DNA of 64,000 bases from Symbiobacterium thermophilum IAM 14863 (lineage in GTDB: Bacteria; Bacillota; Sulfobacillia; Symbiobacteriales; Symbiobacteriaceae), in NCBI RefSeq assembly GCF_000009905.1, contig NC_006177.1, positions 2,170,001 through 2,234,000 of the forward strand. Reading direction: 5' to 3'. The notes beneath the pieces are model-generated. The model had not been told where the DNA came from. It saw only the letters and a list, made by a program, of their open reading frames with translations, and ran no database searches. Positions 16,723 to 25,654 of the stretch are shown here, in pieces. Numbering within the stretch: the first letter of the stretch is position 1; each line of letters begins with the position of its first letter. Made by a program: the position numbers and the translations under genes.

Positions 16723-17907
16723 GTGCTTCCGCGGTATTATGAGTTCTACAATCCGGTCAAGGTGCTCTCGGGCGAACACGCCCTCGAGAACCTGCCCTAT
16801 GAGATGGCTCATCTCCATGCGAAGCGCCCCATCCTCCTCACCAATCAGCAGCTGGTGGAAGTGGGGCTCACACGCATCCTGCAGGACGCGCTGCGGGGTT
16901 CGGACCTGACCATCGCCGCACAGTACACGGAGATCCCCCAGGACTCGTCGATCCACGTGGTCAACGCCGCCGGCCGGGTCTTCCGGGAAGCCGGCTGCGA
17001 CTCGATCATCGCCCTGGGCGGCGGCTCGGTCATCGACACCGCCAAGGGGCTGCGGGTGCTGATCGGCCAGGAGACCGACGACATCATGCAGTACATGGGC
17101 GCGGACATCCTGCAGCCGAAGCGGCGCGTGCCCCTGGCCGTGGTGCCCACCACCGCCGGCACGGGCTCGGAGGCCACCCTGGTGGCGGTCATCGCCCACC
17201 CGGAGCGGCAGGTGAAGATGGAGTTCGTCTCCCACCACCTGCTGCCGGACCTGGCCGTGCTCGACCCACGCATGACCCGCTCGCTGCCGCCCCGCATCAC
17301 GGCTTCCACGGGCATGGACGCGCTGGTGCACGCGATCGAGGGCTACACCTCGATCCAGCGGAACCCGCTCAGCGACGCCTATGCCTGGGCGGCCATCGAG
17401 CTGATCCGGGAGTACCTGCCCCGGGCGGTGGCGAACGGCCAGGACACCGAGGCCCGCCTCGCCATGGCCAACGCGGCCCTCATGGCCGGCGCCGCCTTCT
17501 CCAACGCCATGGTGGGGCTGGTCCATGCCATCGGCCATGCGGTGGGCGGCGTGGCCCGGGTCGCGCACGGCGACGCCATGGCGATTCTGCTGCCCCACGT
17601 CATGGAGTATAACCTCGACATGCTGAGCGACCGGTACGGCCGCCTGCTCCTGGCCCTGGCCGGACCCGAGGTCTATGCGGCGACTCCGGACAACGTGCGC
17701 GGCTCCCAGGCCATCGCGGTGGTGCGGGCCTTCGCCGAGCGGCTCCACCAGGCGTGCGGCCTCCCCCTCCGCCTCCGGGACGTGGGCGTCACCGAGGCCC
17801 AGCTGCCCGCCATCGCCCGCACGACCATGAACGACGGCGCCCTGCTGATGAACGCCAAGGAGGCGGGTCCGGACGACGTGATGCAGATCCTCCGGAAGGC
17901 CTTCTGA
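16723..17907 (+). CDS. iron-containing alcohol dehydrogenase
   Basis: This 394-residue enzyme belongs to the group III, metal-dependent alcohol dehydrogenases. Visible features are the dinucleotide site ALGGGSVIDTAKG, the middle motif PTTAGTGSEAT, and the metal-site region MDALVHAIEGY followed by NAMVGLVHAIGHAVGG, which supplies the conserved His and Asp ligands. The GTG start at 16723 has an ideal GAGGAGGTG site. Substrate (ethanol, butanol, a diol or a lactaldehyde) cannot be read from sequence. An aldehyde ferredoxin oxidoreductase gene lies downstream, so alcohol-aldehyde-acid interconversion is plausible. Confidence 0.92.
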   Translation: MLPRYYEFYNPVKVLSGEHALENLPYEMAHLHAKRPILLTNQQLVEVGLTRILQDALRGSDLTIAAQYTEIPQDSSIHVVNAAGRVFREAGCDSIIALGGGSVIDTAKGLRVLIGQETDDIMQYMGADILQPKRRVPLAVVPTTAGTGSEATLVAVIAHPERQVKMEFVSHHLLPDLAVLDPRMTRSLPPRITASTGMDALVHAIEGYTSIQRNPLSDAYAWAAIELIREYLPRAVANGQDTEARLAMANAALMAGAAFSNAMVGLVHAIGHAVGGVARVAHGDAMAILLPHVMEYNLDMLSDRYGRLLLALAGPEVYAATPDNVRGSQAIAVVRAFAERLHQACGLPLRLRDVGVTEAQLPAIARTTMNDGALLMNAKEAGPDDVMQILRKAF

Positions 17908-17984
17908 GCAGGCGCGCAGGCCGCTCGAACCCCGAGCATTCCGCGGTTCCGGCGGGCAACGCCGCGGCCGTCACGCGGCCCCCC

Positions 17985-18370
17985 GCGGGCGTAGGCTGTG
18001 AAGACGACGGCGGCCAGGGCGCCGACCGCGCCCCAGAGCAGCCCGTGGCCCCGAAGTGGCTGCGCGGGCGGCCGGCCCTCACCGTAGATCTGGTGGAGCC
18101 GCTCCAGGAAGGCCCGCCCGGACGGATCGCGGGTGGCGGGATGGGTAAGCGGCGAGCACTCGCCGGCCCAGTACTTCCCCTCCCCGTCTTCATGCCGATG
18201 TACACCTCGGTCCCGGCGAAGGGCAGCGGGCGGTACACGCTCCAGGTGTACACGAAGGTCACCGTCTCCGGGCCGGAACCCCGGAAGTACCGGTCGACGT
18301 CCAGGGTCACCTCGGCCCTCTTCAAGCCCATCCCTACGTCCCGGAGGCCCCGCTCGGCGCCGGCCGCACC
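17985..18370 (-). pseudogene. broken secreted/membrane protein gene, frameshifted remnant
   Basis: Between the dehydrogenase and the DUF4375 gene, the minus strand encodes a protein-like stretch in two frames. The upstream part reads GLKRAEVTLDVDRYFRGSG and VTFVYTWSVYRPLPFAGTEV; the downstream part reads KYWAGECSPLTHPATRDPSG and ends in a membrane helix (LLWGAVGALAAVVFTAYA). The frames meet in a G/A run near 18177-18188, where a single-base indel would join them. The N-terminal signal region and a proper stop are missing. The family recalls small secreted TIMP-like proteins with a C-terminal anchor. Ends are approximate. Confidence 0.55.
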
Positions 18371-18398
18371 GGGCGCCGTTGCACGGGAGGTTCCGCAA

Positions 18399-19055
18399 GT
18401 GCGCAGAAGAATCGCCATCGCCTCGTTGCTGGCCGTCGCCCTGGCGGCGGCCTTGTTCGCCGGCAGGAGCTTTGCCGGCCTGCCCGGGAGGCCGGGCGTT
18501 CGGTGGGAGGCGAGACACATCCGCATCGACGAGGCCCGCCTCGCCGCCATCGACGACGTGATGGACCTGATCGAGCCCCTGTGGTGGACGGTGAACATCT
18601 CCAGCCCGGAGGCCTATGAGGCGAGCCTGGCGCCCTTCACCCGGGGCCAGCGGCTGGTGTACGCCCTCCAGATGTACCGGCTCGAGGTGGACAACGGCGG
18701 GCACGGCCAGTTCTACGGCAACTCCGGCGGCATCGTCTGGCGCGACGCCCTCGAAGGGTTCGAGCTGTTGGGGCTCCGGGAGCTGGCGGACAACCTGCGC
18801 GCGTCGGCGGCGCTCCTGGGCGGCGATCCGCCCCTCGACCGAGGTGAGCGGGAGGCGCTGCTCTCCGAGCTTCGGCCCGACTTCGCAGAGATCACGGAGC
18901 AGTTCTGGAAGCTGGAGGCGCAGCACGACGTCGATGGGGCGATCCTGGCGTACGCCCGGGCCCACCCGGAGGAGTTCCTGTTCGACGGCGTGGTGCGCGT
19001 GCCCACGTCAGACACCGTAATACTCCGCCAGTTCATCATCTGGTTCTTCCCATAG
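18399..19055 (+). CDS. DUF4375-domain protein with signal peptide
   Basis: The GTG at 18399 has GGGAGG 8 nt upstream. The 218-residue product has an N-terminal signal or anchor (about 4-25) and then a domain with LVYALQMYRLEVDNGGHGQF and YGNSGGIVWRDALEGFELLG, which is the DUF4375 (DMP19-like) signature. The role of that domain is not established. Location would be outside the membrane, unusual for a family often found as cytosolic immunity-type proteins. It precedes the aldehyde ferredoxin oxidoreductase gene by 26 nt. Confidence 0.8.
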   Translation: MRRRIAIASLLAVALAAALFAGRSFAGLPGRPGVRWEARHIRIDEARLAAIDDVMDLIEPLWWTVNISSPEAYEASLAPFTRGQRLVYALQMYRLEVDNGGHGQFYGNSGGIVWRDALEGFELLGLRELADNLRASAALLGGDPPLDRGEREALLSELRPDFAEITEQFWKLEAQHDVDGAILAYARAHPEEFLFDGVVRVPTSDTVILRQFIIWFFP

Positions 19056-19081
19056 CCGGAGGTCCGGCGGCACGAAAGAAG

Positions 19082-21091
19082 GTGAAGCGCATGCCCTCCC
19101 AGCTGGGAGGCTACATGGGACGAATGCTCAGGATCGACCTCACCACCCGTGAGGTGACGGAATACCCCATCACAGACGAGCAGCGGCGGCTCTACCTGGG
19201 CGGCAAGGTGCTGGCCGCCCGGATACTCGCCGACCTGATCACCGGCCCCCTGGACCCCTTCGGGCCCGAAAACGTCATCGTCGTCACCACCGGGCCGCTC
19301 ACCGGCACCGGCGCCCCGATGGCCAGCCGGTTTAACGTGTCCACCATCTCCCCCCTCACGGGGCTGCTCACCTCCTCCAACTGCGGCGGCTCCTTCGGGC
19401 TGCACCTGAAGAAGGCGGGCTGCGACGGGGTGGTGATCACCGGCCGGGCGGAGGGCCCGGTCTGGCTGGAGATCACAGAGGACGGTGTCCGCTTCCACGA
19501 CGCGTCGCCCCTCTGGGGGATGACCACCGGCGCAACCCAGGCGGCCCTGCCGCCCCGCACCGGCAAGCTGGTCATCGGACCGGCGGGCGAGAACCGGGTG
19601 CGCTACGCCGGGCTGGTCAGCGACGACCGTATGGCCGCCCGGGGCGGCGTGGGCGCGGTGTTCGGGGCCAAGAACCTGAAGGCCCTGGTGGCCCACGGCC
19701 GCAGAGTGGTGCCCGTCGCGCGCCCGGAGCGGTTCCGGGACCTGCAGAAGGACTGGGTGCAGGAGCTGCGGTCCCATCCCATCACCGGACGGCAGCTCCC
19801 CCGCCTGGGCACCGCGGGGCTGCTGAGCGGGATGCAGGCCCACCGGATGCTGGCCACCCGCAACTTCAGCCGGGGCCGCTTCGACCAGTTCGACGCCGTC
19901 TCCGGCGAGACCCTGGCCGAGGAGCACCTGGTCCGAAACGGCGGCTGCACGGGCTGCCCCGTCCACTGCGGGCGGGAGGTGATCCTGCCCGAGAAGGCGG
20001 GGAACGGGGCGCCGGAAGCAGGGGACGCCGCGGCAACCGGCTGGGGGCCCGAGGTGACGCCGGCGGCGGCGAACGGCCGGGCGAGTGGTGGCGGGCGCAA
20101 GGGGCGCCGGGTCAAGGGGCCCGAGCTGGAGACCATCGTCCTGCTGGGGCCCAACCTGGAGAACGCCGACCTGGCGGAGATCATCCGCCTGAACCACCAG
20201 CTGGACGAGCTGGGGATGGATTCCATCTCCACCGGGGGCACCATCGCCTTCGCCATGGAGCTGAACGAGAAAGGGCTGTGGGAGAACGGCCTGCGCTTCG
20301 GCCGGGTGGAGAACCTGTCTCAGCTCCTGGACGACATCGCACACCGGCGGGGCATCGGCGACCTGCTGGCTGAGGGCAGCCGCCGGCTCGCAGAGCGCTT
20401 CGGCGGGAAGGGCTTCGCGATGCAGGTGAAGGGCATGGAGCTGCCCGCCTACGAACCTCGGGCCGCGGTGGGCCAGGGGCTGGGCTACGCGGTCTCCAAC
20501 CGGGGCGGCTGCCACCTGAACGCGGGCTACCTGGCCGTGCTGGAAGGGCTGGGGCTCGAGATGGACCCCTACACCCCCCGGGCGAAGGCGGCCCTCACGA
20601 TCCTGATGCAGGATCTGATGGAAGCCATCTCCGCCGCGGGCAACTGCCTGTTCAGCTCGTACGACGTCTTCCCCGCCGCCCTGCTCAACCGGCCCAACGG
20701 GTGGCTCACCCGGGCGGTCAACCGGCTGCTGCCCTGGGCCGGAGGCCCGGTCGCCCTCCTCCTCCGGTTGCGCTGGATGCCCGTACACCTGCCCGGGCTG
20801 CCGCTCACGCGGGCCCTGGAGGCGGTCACCGGCATGAAGATGGACCTGGGCCGGCTGAAGCTGATCGGGGAGCGAGGGTACAACCTGGAGCGGCTGGTGA
20901 ATACCCGCCTGGGCATGACGGCAGCAGACGACGACCTGCCCGAGCGGCTGAAGGCGGTGGAGCAGGTGCCGGGGGATCCCCGCACGAAGGTGCCCCTGGA
21001 ACCCATGAAGCGGCAGTACTACCGGCTGCGGGGCTGGACGGACGCCGGCGTGCCCACGCCGGGGTTGCTGCGCCGGCTCGGGATCCAGTAG
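19082..21091 (+). CDS. aldehyde ferredoxin oxidoreductase, tungsten enzyme
   Basis: The enzyme oxidises aldehydes to acids with ferredoxin, using a tungsten bis-pterin and one [4Fe-4S] cluster. The 669 residues show the N-terminal pterin domain (LTGTGAPMASRFNVS, NCGGSFGLHLKKAG), the cluster cysteines C289, C292 and C296 (CTGCPVHC), and the fourth Cys in AAGNCLFSSYDVF. A Gly/Ala-rich insertion at about 303-345 is unusual and probably a surface loop. Start may be GTG 19082 or ATG 19091. A MoaD-like gene follows 11 nt later, a common pairing for tungstopterin enzymes. Confidence 0.92.
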   Translation: MKRMPSQLGGYMGRMLRIDLTTREVTEYPITDEQRRLYLGGKVLAARILADLITGPLDPFGPENVIVVTTGPLTGTGAPMASRFNVSTISPLTGLLTSSNCGGSFGLHLKKAGCDGVVITGRAEGPVWLEITEDGVRFHDASPLWGMTTGATQAALPPRTGKLVIGPAGENRVRYAGLVSDDRMAARGGVGAVFGAKNLKALVAHGRRVVPVARPERFRDLQKDWVQELRSHPITGRQLPRLGTAGLLSGMQAHRMLATRNFSRGRFDQFDAVSGETLAEEHLVRNGGCTGCPVHCGREVILPEKAGNGAPEAGDAAATGWGPEVTPAAANGRASGGGRKGRRVKGPELETIVLLGPNLENADLAEIIRLNHQLDELGMDSISTGGTIAFAMELNEKGLWENGLRFGRVENLSQLLDDIAHRRGIGDLLAEGSRRLAERFGGKGFAMQVKGMELPAYEPRAAVGQGLGYAVSNRGGCHLNAGYLAVLEGLGLEMDPYTPRAKAALTILMQDLMEAISAAGNCLFSSYDVFPAALLNRPNGWLTRAVNRLLPWAGGPVALLLRLRWMPVHLPGLPLTRALEAVTGMKMDLGRLKLIGERGYNLERLVNTRLGMTAADDDLPERLKAVEQVPGDPRTKVPLEPMKRQYYRLRGWTDAGVPTPGLLRRLGIQ

Positions 21092-21102
21092 GGGGTGAGC
21101 CC

Positions 21103-21339
21103 ATGGTCACGGTGCGCCTGTTCGGCACGCTGCGGCTGGATGCCGGGCGGCGCCGGGTCGAGGTGGACGCGGCGACGGTGGCCGAGGCGCTGGAGAAGAC
21201 GGCCGCTGCCCTGGGGCTGGCCGACCCGGGGCCCCTGCTGCAGGGGGCAGTCTACGTCAACGGCGAACGGGCGGGGATGCGCACCCGCTTGAAGGACGGG
21301 GACGAGCTGTACCTGCTCTCCCCTGCCGCGGGCGGATGA
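21103..21339 (+). CDS. MoaD/ThiS-family sulfur carrier
   Basis: This 78-residue beta-grasp protein ends in Gly-Gly, the site that is adenylated and thiocarboxylated in MoaD-type carriers. The pattern VTVRLFGTLR, then GAVYVNGERAG and LKDGDELYLLSPAAGG is typical. Its place directly after the aldehyde ferredoxin oxidoreductase gene suggests sulfur delivery for the pterin cofactor of that enzyme. Confidence 0.9.
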   Translation: MVTVRLFGTLRLDAGRRRVEVDAATVAEALEKTAAALGLADPGPLLQGAVYVNGERAGMRTRLKDGDELYLLSPAAGG

Positions 21340-21353
21340 ACTGGATACGAGGG

Positions 21354-21392
21354 GCCGGGCCCCGGCCGCCGGATGGGCGGCCGGGGCCCGGC
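21354..21392. terminator. 17-bp hairpin between convergent operons
   Basis: Perfect arms at 21354-21370 and 21376-21392 flank a 5-nt loop. The stem is nearly all G/C and lacks a T-tract, so it may act as a bidirectional block between the two operons. Confidence 0.6.
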
Positions 21393-21421
21393 TTGCGTGC
21401 GACCTGCCGCGCCACCGGCGG

Positions 21422-21604
21422 CTAACTCAGGTTCACTTCCGTGTACCCGTACATCTCCACCTTCGCCTGGCGCTGCGCCGGCCGGGCCAGCCGCCGGGCT
21501 GCCGCGCGGGCCCCGGGCAGCCCCCTGCCCCCGGCCGCGACGGCCAGGGCCGCGAGGGCTCCGGTAAGCAGCGTCAGGAGAGCATTTCGCCGGGTCGTCT
21601 TCAT
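21422..21604 (-). CDS. small protein with Tat-like signal, NapA-like operon
   Basis: The 60-residue product begins with TTRRNALLTLLTGALAALA, a twin-arginine-like or Sec-type signal, and ends with a short polar tail. It is the last gene of the molybdoenzyme operon, 15 nt after the anchor gene. Its size and signal might mean a maturation or assembly factor, or simply a short exported peptide; I do not recognise the family. Confidence 0.5.
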   Translation of the reverse strand: MKTTRRNALLTLLTGALAALAVAAGGRGLPGARAAARRLARPAQRQAKVEMYGYTEVNLS

Positions 21605-21619
21605 CCGTCGTCCTCCCCT

Positions 21620-22585
21620 CTAGAACCAGGGCTGGCCGGTCAGGTAGAACAGCGCCCGTCCCGCCAGATGGCCCAGCAGCGTGAGCACCATGCCGAAGGA
21701 AGCCAGGCCCCGGCAGAGCCGCAGGCTGCCGCCGCGCCGGCAGATGAGCCACAGCGCTGCGCCGACCGCCGCGGGCGCCCCGATTGCCAGGGCGACCTCC
21801 GCCCCCAGGAGGAGGCCGTTGGCCTCCACCGCCTGCCGGGCGACCAGCAGTGCCGTCTTCACCGTATCCGCCCCCACCGCCGCCTTGCCCGCCGCGCCGG
21901 CCGTGGCCAAGGCCGCCGCGGCGCCGGCGGACAGGTAGGTGAGCCGGCCCGCCAGGCCAAGGGCGTACACCGCAGCACCCCCCAGCACAGCGGATCCCAA
22001 CCGCCCGAAGCCGCTGCGGAGGACCTCGTCCGCGCCGCTGCCGGCAAGGCCCGCGGCGAGGCCCTGCGCCGCCGCCACCGCCAGCGGCCCCAGGGTGAAG
22101 GCGGACCCGAAGAACAGGACGACGGTGGACCAGTGGTTCCACATGGGCCGGCCGGGGATCAGGTAGATCATCGCCTGGGTGACGACGGTCAGCGCGCCGA
22201 CCGCCGCGCCCGCGGCGCCCACGGCGCGGCGAGCCTTGTCCGCCGACGGCCGCCACCACCACAGCAGCGTGTACAGGGCGATGAGGCCGAAAAAGAGGCC
22301 GGTCGCCCAGATCTCCCGGGACATCCAGGAAGTCTCCCAGTGGCGCAGCGCCCGGACGGCCAGCAGCGGCCGGCCCAGGTGGGTGGTGGAGAAGAGCAGG
22401 CCCACCGCGGCCGCGGGCACCAGCACCGCGGTCCCCAACCGGGTGAACCGGGACCGGGCGGGGTCCGCCGCCCCGGCCAGCCGCAGGTCGACCGCGGCCA
22501 GGGCCCACAGGGCCCCGACGGTGAGCTGGATCAGGACCGTGAAGATCACAAGACTGTACTGTGCTTCGTGCAACCACGCCGCCAT
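21620..22585 (-). CDS. DmsC-like membrane anchor subunit
   Basis: This 321-residue protein has about eight hydrophobic helices. The start ATG at 22585 lies 1 nt after the stop of the ferredoxin subunit. The N-terminal stretch (QYSLVIFTVLIQLTVGALWA), STTHLGRPLLAVRAL and GRPMWNHWSTVVLF match the DmsC family, which passes electrons from menaquinol to the iron-sulfur subunit. It replaces the NapB/NapC cytochromes that usually serve NapA. Confidence 0.88.
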   Translation of the reverse strand: MAAWLHEAQYSLVIFTVLIQLTVGALWALAAVDLRLAGAADPARSRFTRLGTAVLVPAAAVGLLFSTTHLGRPLLAVRALRHWETSWMSREIWATGLFFGLIALYTLLWWWRPSADKARRAVGAAGAAVGALTVVTQAMIYLIPGRPMWNHWSTVVLFFGSAFTLGPLAVAAAQGLAAGLAGSGADEVLRSGFGRLGSAVLGGAAVYALGLAGRLTYLSAGAAAALATAGAAGKAAVGADTVKTALLVARQAVEANGLLLGAEVALAIGAPAAVGAALWLICRRGGSLRLCRGLASFGMVLTLLGHLAGRALFYLTGQPWF

Positions 22586-22586
22586 G

Positions 22587-23237
22587 CTACCGCACCTCCC
22601 CCGCCGCGGCCACCACGGTTTCCGCCGCACCCCCGACGCTCGTCCCGTCACCGGCAGGTGGCGCGACCCGTACCTGACGATCAGGCTGCGGCCCTTTCTC
22701 CGGCCAGGCGAACCGGGTTGCCGGCCGGGTGACCGACGGGTCCGGGAAGCCCGGCGCCTGCCGCACCGCCTGCCGCTTCTGCGCCTCGTGGGCCACCACC
22801 TCGCCGAAGCTGAGCGCACCGGTCAGGCAGGCCTGGACGCAGCGGGGCAGCTGGCCCTGGTCCACCAGTTGGTAGCAGCCGTTGCACTTGGAGACCACGC
22901 CCTGCTCGGGGTCGAACTGGGGCACGCTATACGGGCAGGTCCAGGTGCAGTATTGGCAGCCGATGCAGGCGGTGGGGTCGTGGATCACCAGACCGTCAGC
23001 CCGCTTGGTGTACGCTTCCACCGGGCAGCCCTTCATGCAGGCCGGATCCTCGCAGTGGTTGCAGGCCAGGCTCAGGTGGACCCGGATGGCCTTGGGAAAC
23101 TCGCCCGTCTCGAAGGAGCGCACCCGGCGCCAGCGGATCTCGGGCGGCAGCCGGTAGAAGTCCTTGCAGGCCGCCTCGCATGCCTTGCAGCCGATGCACT
23201 TCTCCATGTCCACGTGAAAGCCGAGCTGTGTCGTCAT
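22587..23237 (-). CDS. DmsB-like four-cluster ferredoxin subunit
   Basis: The 216-residue protein has four cysteine clusters, starting with CIGCKACEAACK, CNHCEDPACMKGCP and CIGCQYCTWTCP and completed by CNGC plus CVQACLTGAL. This is the electron-transfer subunit of DMSO-reductase-type complexes. The C-terminal 60 residues are Pro/Ala-rich and poorly ordered. It sits between the catalytic and anchor genes. Confidence 0.94.
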   Translation of the reverse strand: MTTQLGFHVDMEKCIGCKACEAACKDFYRLPPEIRWRRVRSFETGEFPKAIRVHLSLACNHCEDPACMKGCPVEAYTKRADGLVIHDPTACIGCQYCTWTCPYSVPQFDPEQGVVSKCNGCYQLVDQGQLPRCVQACLTGALSFGEVVAHEAQKRQAVRQAPGFPDPSVTRPATRFAWPEKGPQPDRQVRVAPPAGDGTSVGGAAETVVAAAGEVR

Positions 23238-23250
23238 CCGCGGTCCCCCC

Positions 23251-25455
23251 TCACACCCTGCGCAGGCGCACGGCCTGCTGCTTGTAGTTGGGCTCCTTGG
23301 AGAACGGGTCGACCGCCCAGACGGTCAGCCGGTTCACGGGGCCCTCGCCAAAGTGCATCGGGACGAAGCAGGAGCCCGGGGCCACCTGGGAGGTGACCAC
23401 CACCTTCGCCTCGATCTGGCCACGCCGGCTCTCGATGCACACCCGGTCGCCGTACTGAACGCCCAGGGCCTCCGCGTCCCGGGGGTTCAGCTCGACGTAA
23501 GCGGTGGGCACCAGGGCGTTCAGCTCCGGGACCTTGCGGGTCTTGGTGCCGGTGTGGTAGTGCTCCTGCACCCGGCCGCTGTTCAGGTTGAAGGGGTACT
23601 CGCCGTCGGGGACCTCGGGAAGCTCGATGGGATCCACGGCCCACAGCACGGCCCGCCCGTCGGGGGTGTTGAACCGTCCGTCGGCGTAGAGCCGCGGGGT
23701 TCCGGGCGACCGCTCATCCGGGATGGGCCACTGGAGCCCCTTGCTGGCCTCGATGCGGGCGTAGGTCGCGCCGGAGTAGTCGTTGGGCCGTCCCCGGGTC
23801 ACCCGCTTGATCTCCTCGAAGCACTCCTCGGTGGTGCGGTAGGGGAACAGGTGGCCGAAGCCCATGCGATCCGCGACGTCCAGAAAGATCTCGAAGTCCG
23901 TCCGGGCCTCGCCGGGCGGCTTCACCGCCGGCTTCAGCAGGTTGAGCCGCCGCTCCGAGTTGACCATGATGCCGCTCTTCTCGGCCCAGAGCGCCGCCGG
24001 CAGGAAGATGTGGGCGTACTGGGCGGTGTCCACGGTCTCGAAAGCGTCCTGCACCACCAGCAGCTCCAGCTTCTCCAGCGCCTGCCGCACCCGGTTCTGG
24101 TCCGGCAGCGACATGAGCGGGTTGGTGCAGATGACCCAGAGCGCCTTGATCCTGCCCTCCAGGATGGCGTCGATGATCTCGGTGATGGACGGGGACTTGT
24201 CCGGCAGCGTTGCCGGATCCACGCCCCAGAGCGCCGCGATCTCGGCCCGGTGCTGGGCGTTGCCGATGGCCCGGTAGCCGGGATACGAAGAGGAGCCGCC
24301 CACCTCCCGGGAGGCCATCGCCGCGGGCTGCCCGGTGATGGAGAAGGAGGCGCAGCCCGGCTTGCCGATCTTGCCCTGGATCAGGTTCAGGTTGTGGAAG
24401 CAGTTGTTGGCGATGGTGCCGTTGACCGACTGGTTGATGCCCATCACCCACATGGAGAGCGACCGCTCGGCCCGTCCGTAGAGCAGGGCGGCCGCCTCGA
24501 TGTCCTCTGCCGGCACGCCGCAGATCCCGGCGGCGTACTGGGGCGTGTACTTCCGCAGGTGCTGCTCCAGTTCCGGGTAGCCGGTGGTGTGCGCGTCGAT
24601 GTACGCCCGGTCGATGAGCCCCTCCCGGATGATGACGTGGGCCATGGCGTTCAGGAGCACCACGTCGGTTCCCGGCCGGATGGGCAGGTTGATGGTCGCG
24701 ATCCGGCTCACCTGGGTGAGCCGCGGGTCGACGCAGATCAGCCTGGCCCCCTTCTCCACCGCCTTCACCACCCGGCCGAACAGGATCGGGTGGCACTCGG
24801 CCATGTTGGAGCCGGCGATCAGGATCACCTCGGCCGCCTCGATGTCCGCGTAGGCGCCCACGGGGCCGTCGGTGCCGAAGGAGCGGATATGACCCATCAC
24901 GGCCGAGGCCATGCAGGTCCGGGTGTTGCCGTCCAGATTCGGGGTGCGGAAACCCGCCCGCATCAGCTTGCCGAGGGTGTAGAACTCCTCCATGCAGAGC
25001 TGGCCGGTGTTGTAGCAGGCGATGGACTCCGGCCCGTAGTCGGCCAGCAGCTGCTTCAGTTTGTCGGTCATGGCCGTCAGCGCCTCGTCCCAGGTCGCCG
25101 GCACCATCTTCCCGTCCTTCCGGATGAGCGGGCGCTTGCCCCGGTCGGGCGCCGTAATGATCTTCCACTGATAGATGCCCTTGGCGCAGAGCAGGCCGTC
25201 GTTCACCGGATACCCCTTGGTCCCGCGGATGGCCACGGGAACCCCGTCTTTCGTGCCGATCTCGATCCCACACCCGGTGCCGCAGAAGCCGCAGGTGGAG
25301 TAGGTCCACGTGTCCGGCTCCACGTGCCCGGGTGCGAACCCGCCGCTCACGTAACTGCGGCCGTCCCCTGCGGCGACGGCGCCGGCTGCCCCCAGGGCCG
25401 CCGTCGCGGCCACCGAGAGCTGCAGGAACGTGCGGCGGCTGATCCCGCCTGTCAT
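23251..25455 (-). CDS. NapA-type molybdopterin oxidoreductase (nitrate reductase-like)
   Basis: The catalytic subunit has a Tat signal (ISRRTFLQ) and is probably exported. The [4Fe-4S] ligands are C55, C58, C62 and C90. The segment GNTRTCMASAVMGH places Cys180 as the molybdenum ligand, as in NapA and assimilatory nitrate reductases rather than Ser (DmsA) or Asp (NarG). At 734 residues it is shorter than NapA (about 830). The partners are DmsB/DmsC-like, so the substrate could be nitrate or a different oxyanion. An AAAGGAGG site precedes the ATG and the leader is AT-rich. Confidence 0.88.
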   Translation of the reverse strand: MTGGISRRTFLQLSVAATAALGAAGAVAAGDGRSYVSGGFAPGHVEPDTWTYSTCGFCGTGCGIEIGTKDGVPVAIRGTKGYPVNDGLLCAKGIYQWKIITAPDRGKRPLIRKDGKMVPATWDEALTAMTDKLKQLLADYGPESIACYNTGQLCMEEFYTLGKLMRAGFRTPNLDGNTRTCMASAVMGHIRSFGTDGPVGAYADIEAAEVILIAGSNMAECHPILFGRVVKAVEKGARLICVDPRLTQVSRIATINLPIRPGTDVVLLNAMAHVIIREGLIDRAYIDAHTTGYPELEQHLRKYTPQYAAGICGVPAEDIEAAALLYGRAERSLSMWVMGINQSVNGTIANNCFHNLNLIQGKIGKPGCASFSITGQPAAMASREVGGSSSYPGYRAIGNAQHRAEIAALWGVDPATLPDKSPSITEIIDAILEGRIKALWVICTNPLMSLPDQNRVRQALEKLELLVVQDAFETVDTAQYAHIFLPAALWAEKSGIMVNSERRLNLLKPAVKPPGEARTDFEIFLDVADRMGFGHLFPYRTTEECFEEIKRVTRGRPNDYSGATYARIEASKGLQWPIPDERSPGTPRLYADGRFNTPDGRAVLWAVDPIELPEVPDGEYPFNLNSGRVQEHYHTGTKTRKVPELNALVPTAYVELNPRDAEALGVQYGDRVCIESRRGQIEAKVVVTSQVAPGSCFVPMHFGEGPVNRLTVWAVDPFSKEPNYKQQAVRLRRV

Positions 25456-25654
25456 GGGACAACCTCCTTTAACGCTTAAACAAAAGATCTTGCTTCAAAT
25501 TGTATGGAGGGGCCCCTTCCCATCCCAGTACCCTGTTGGCCAAAGAAAGGCGCATCATCGTATCAAGCCTCGGCCCGAGGCGTTCTTGCTGCCGCGGAAC
25601 CAAAGCACTAGGGCGGACGACCGTGCCCGGGTGCGAGCACGGGCCGTGCGGACG

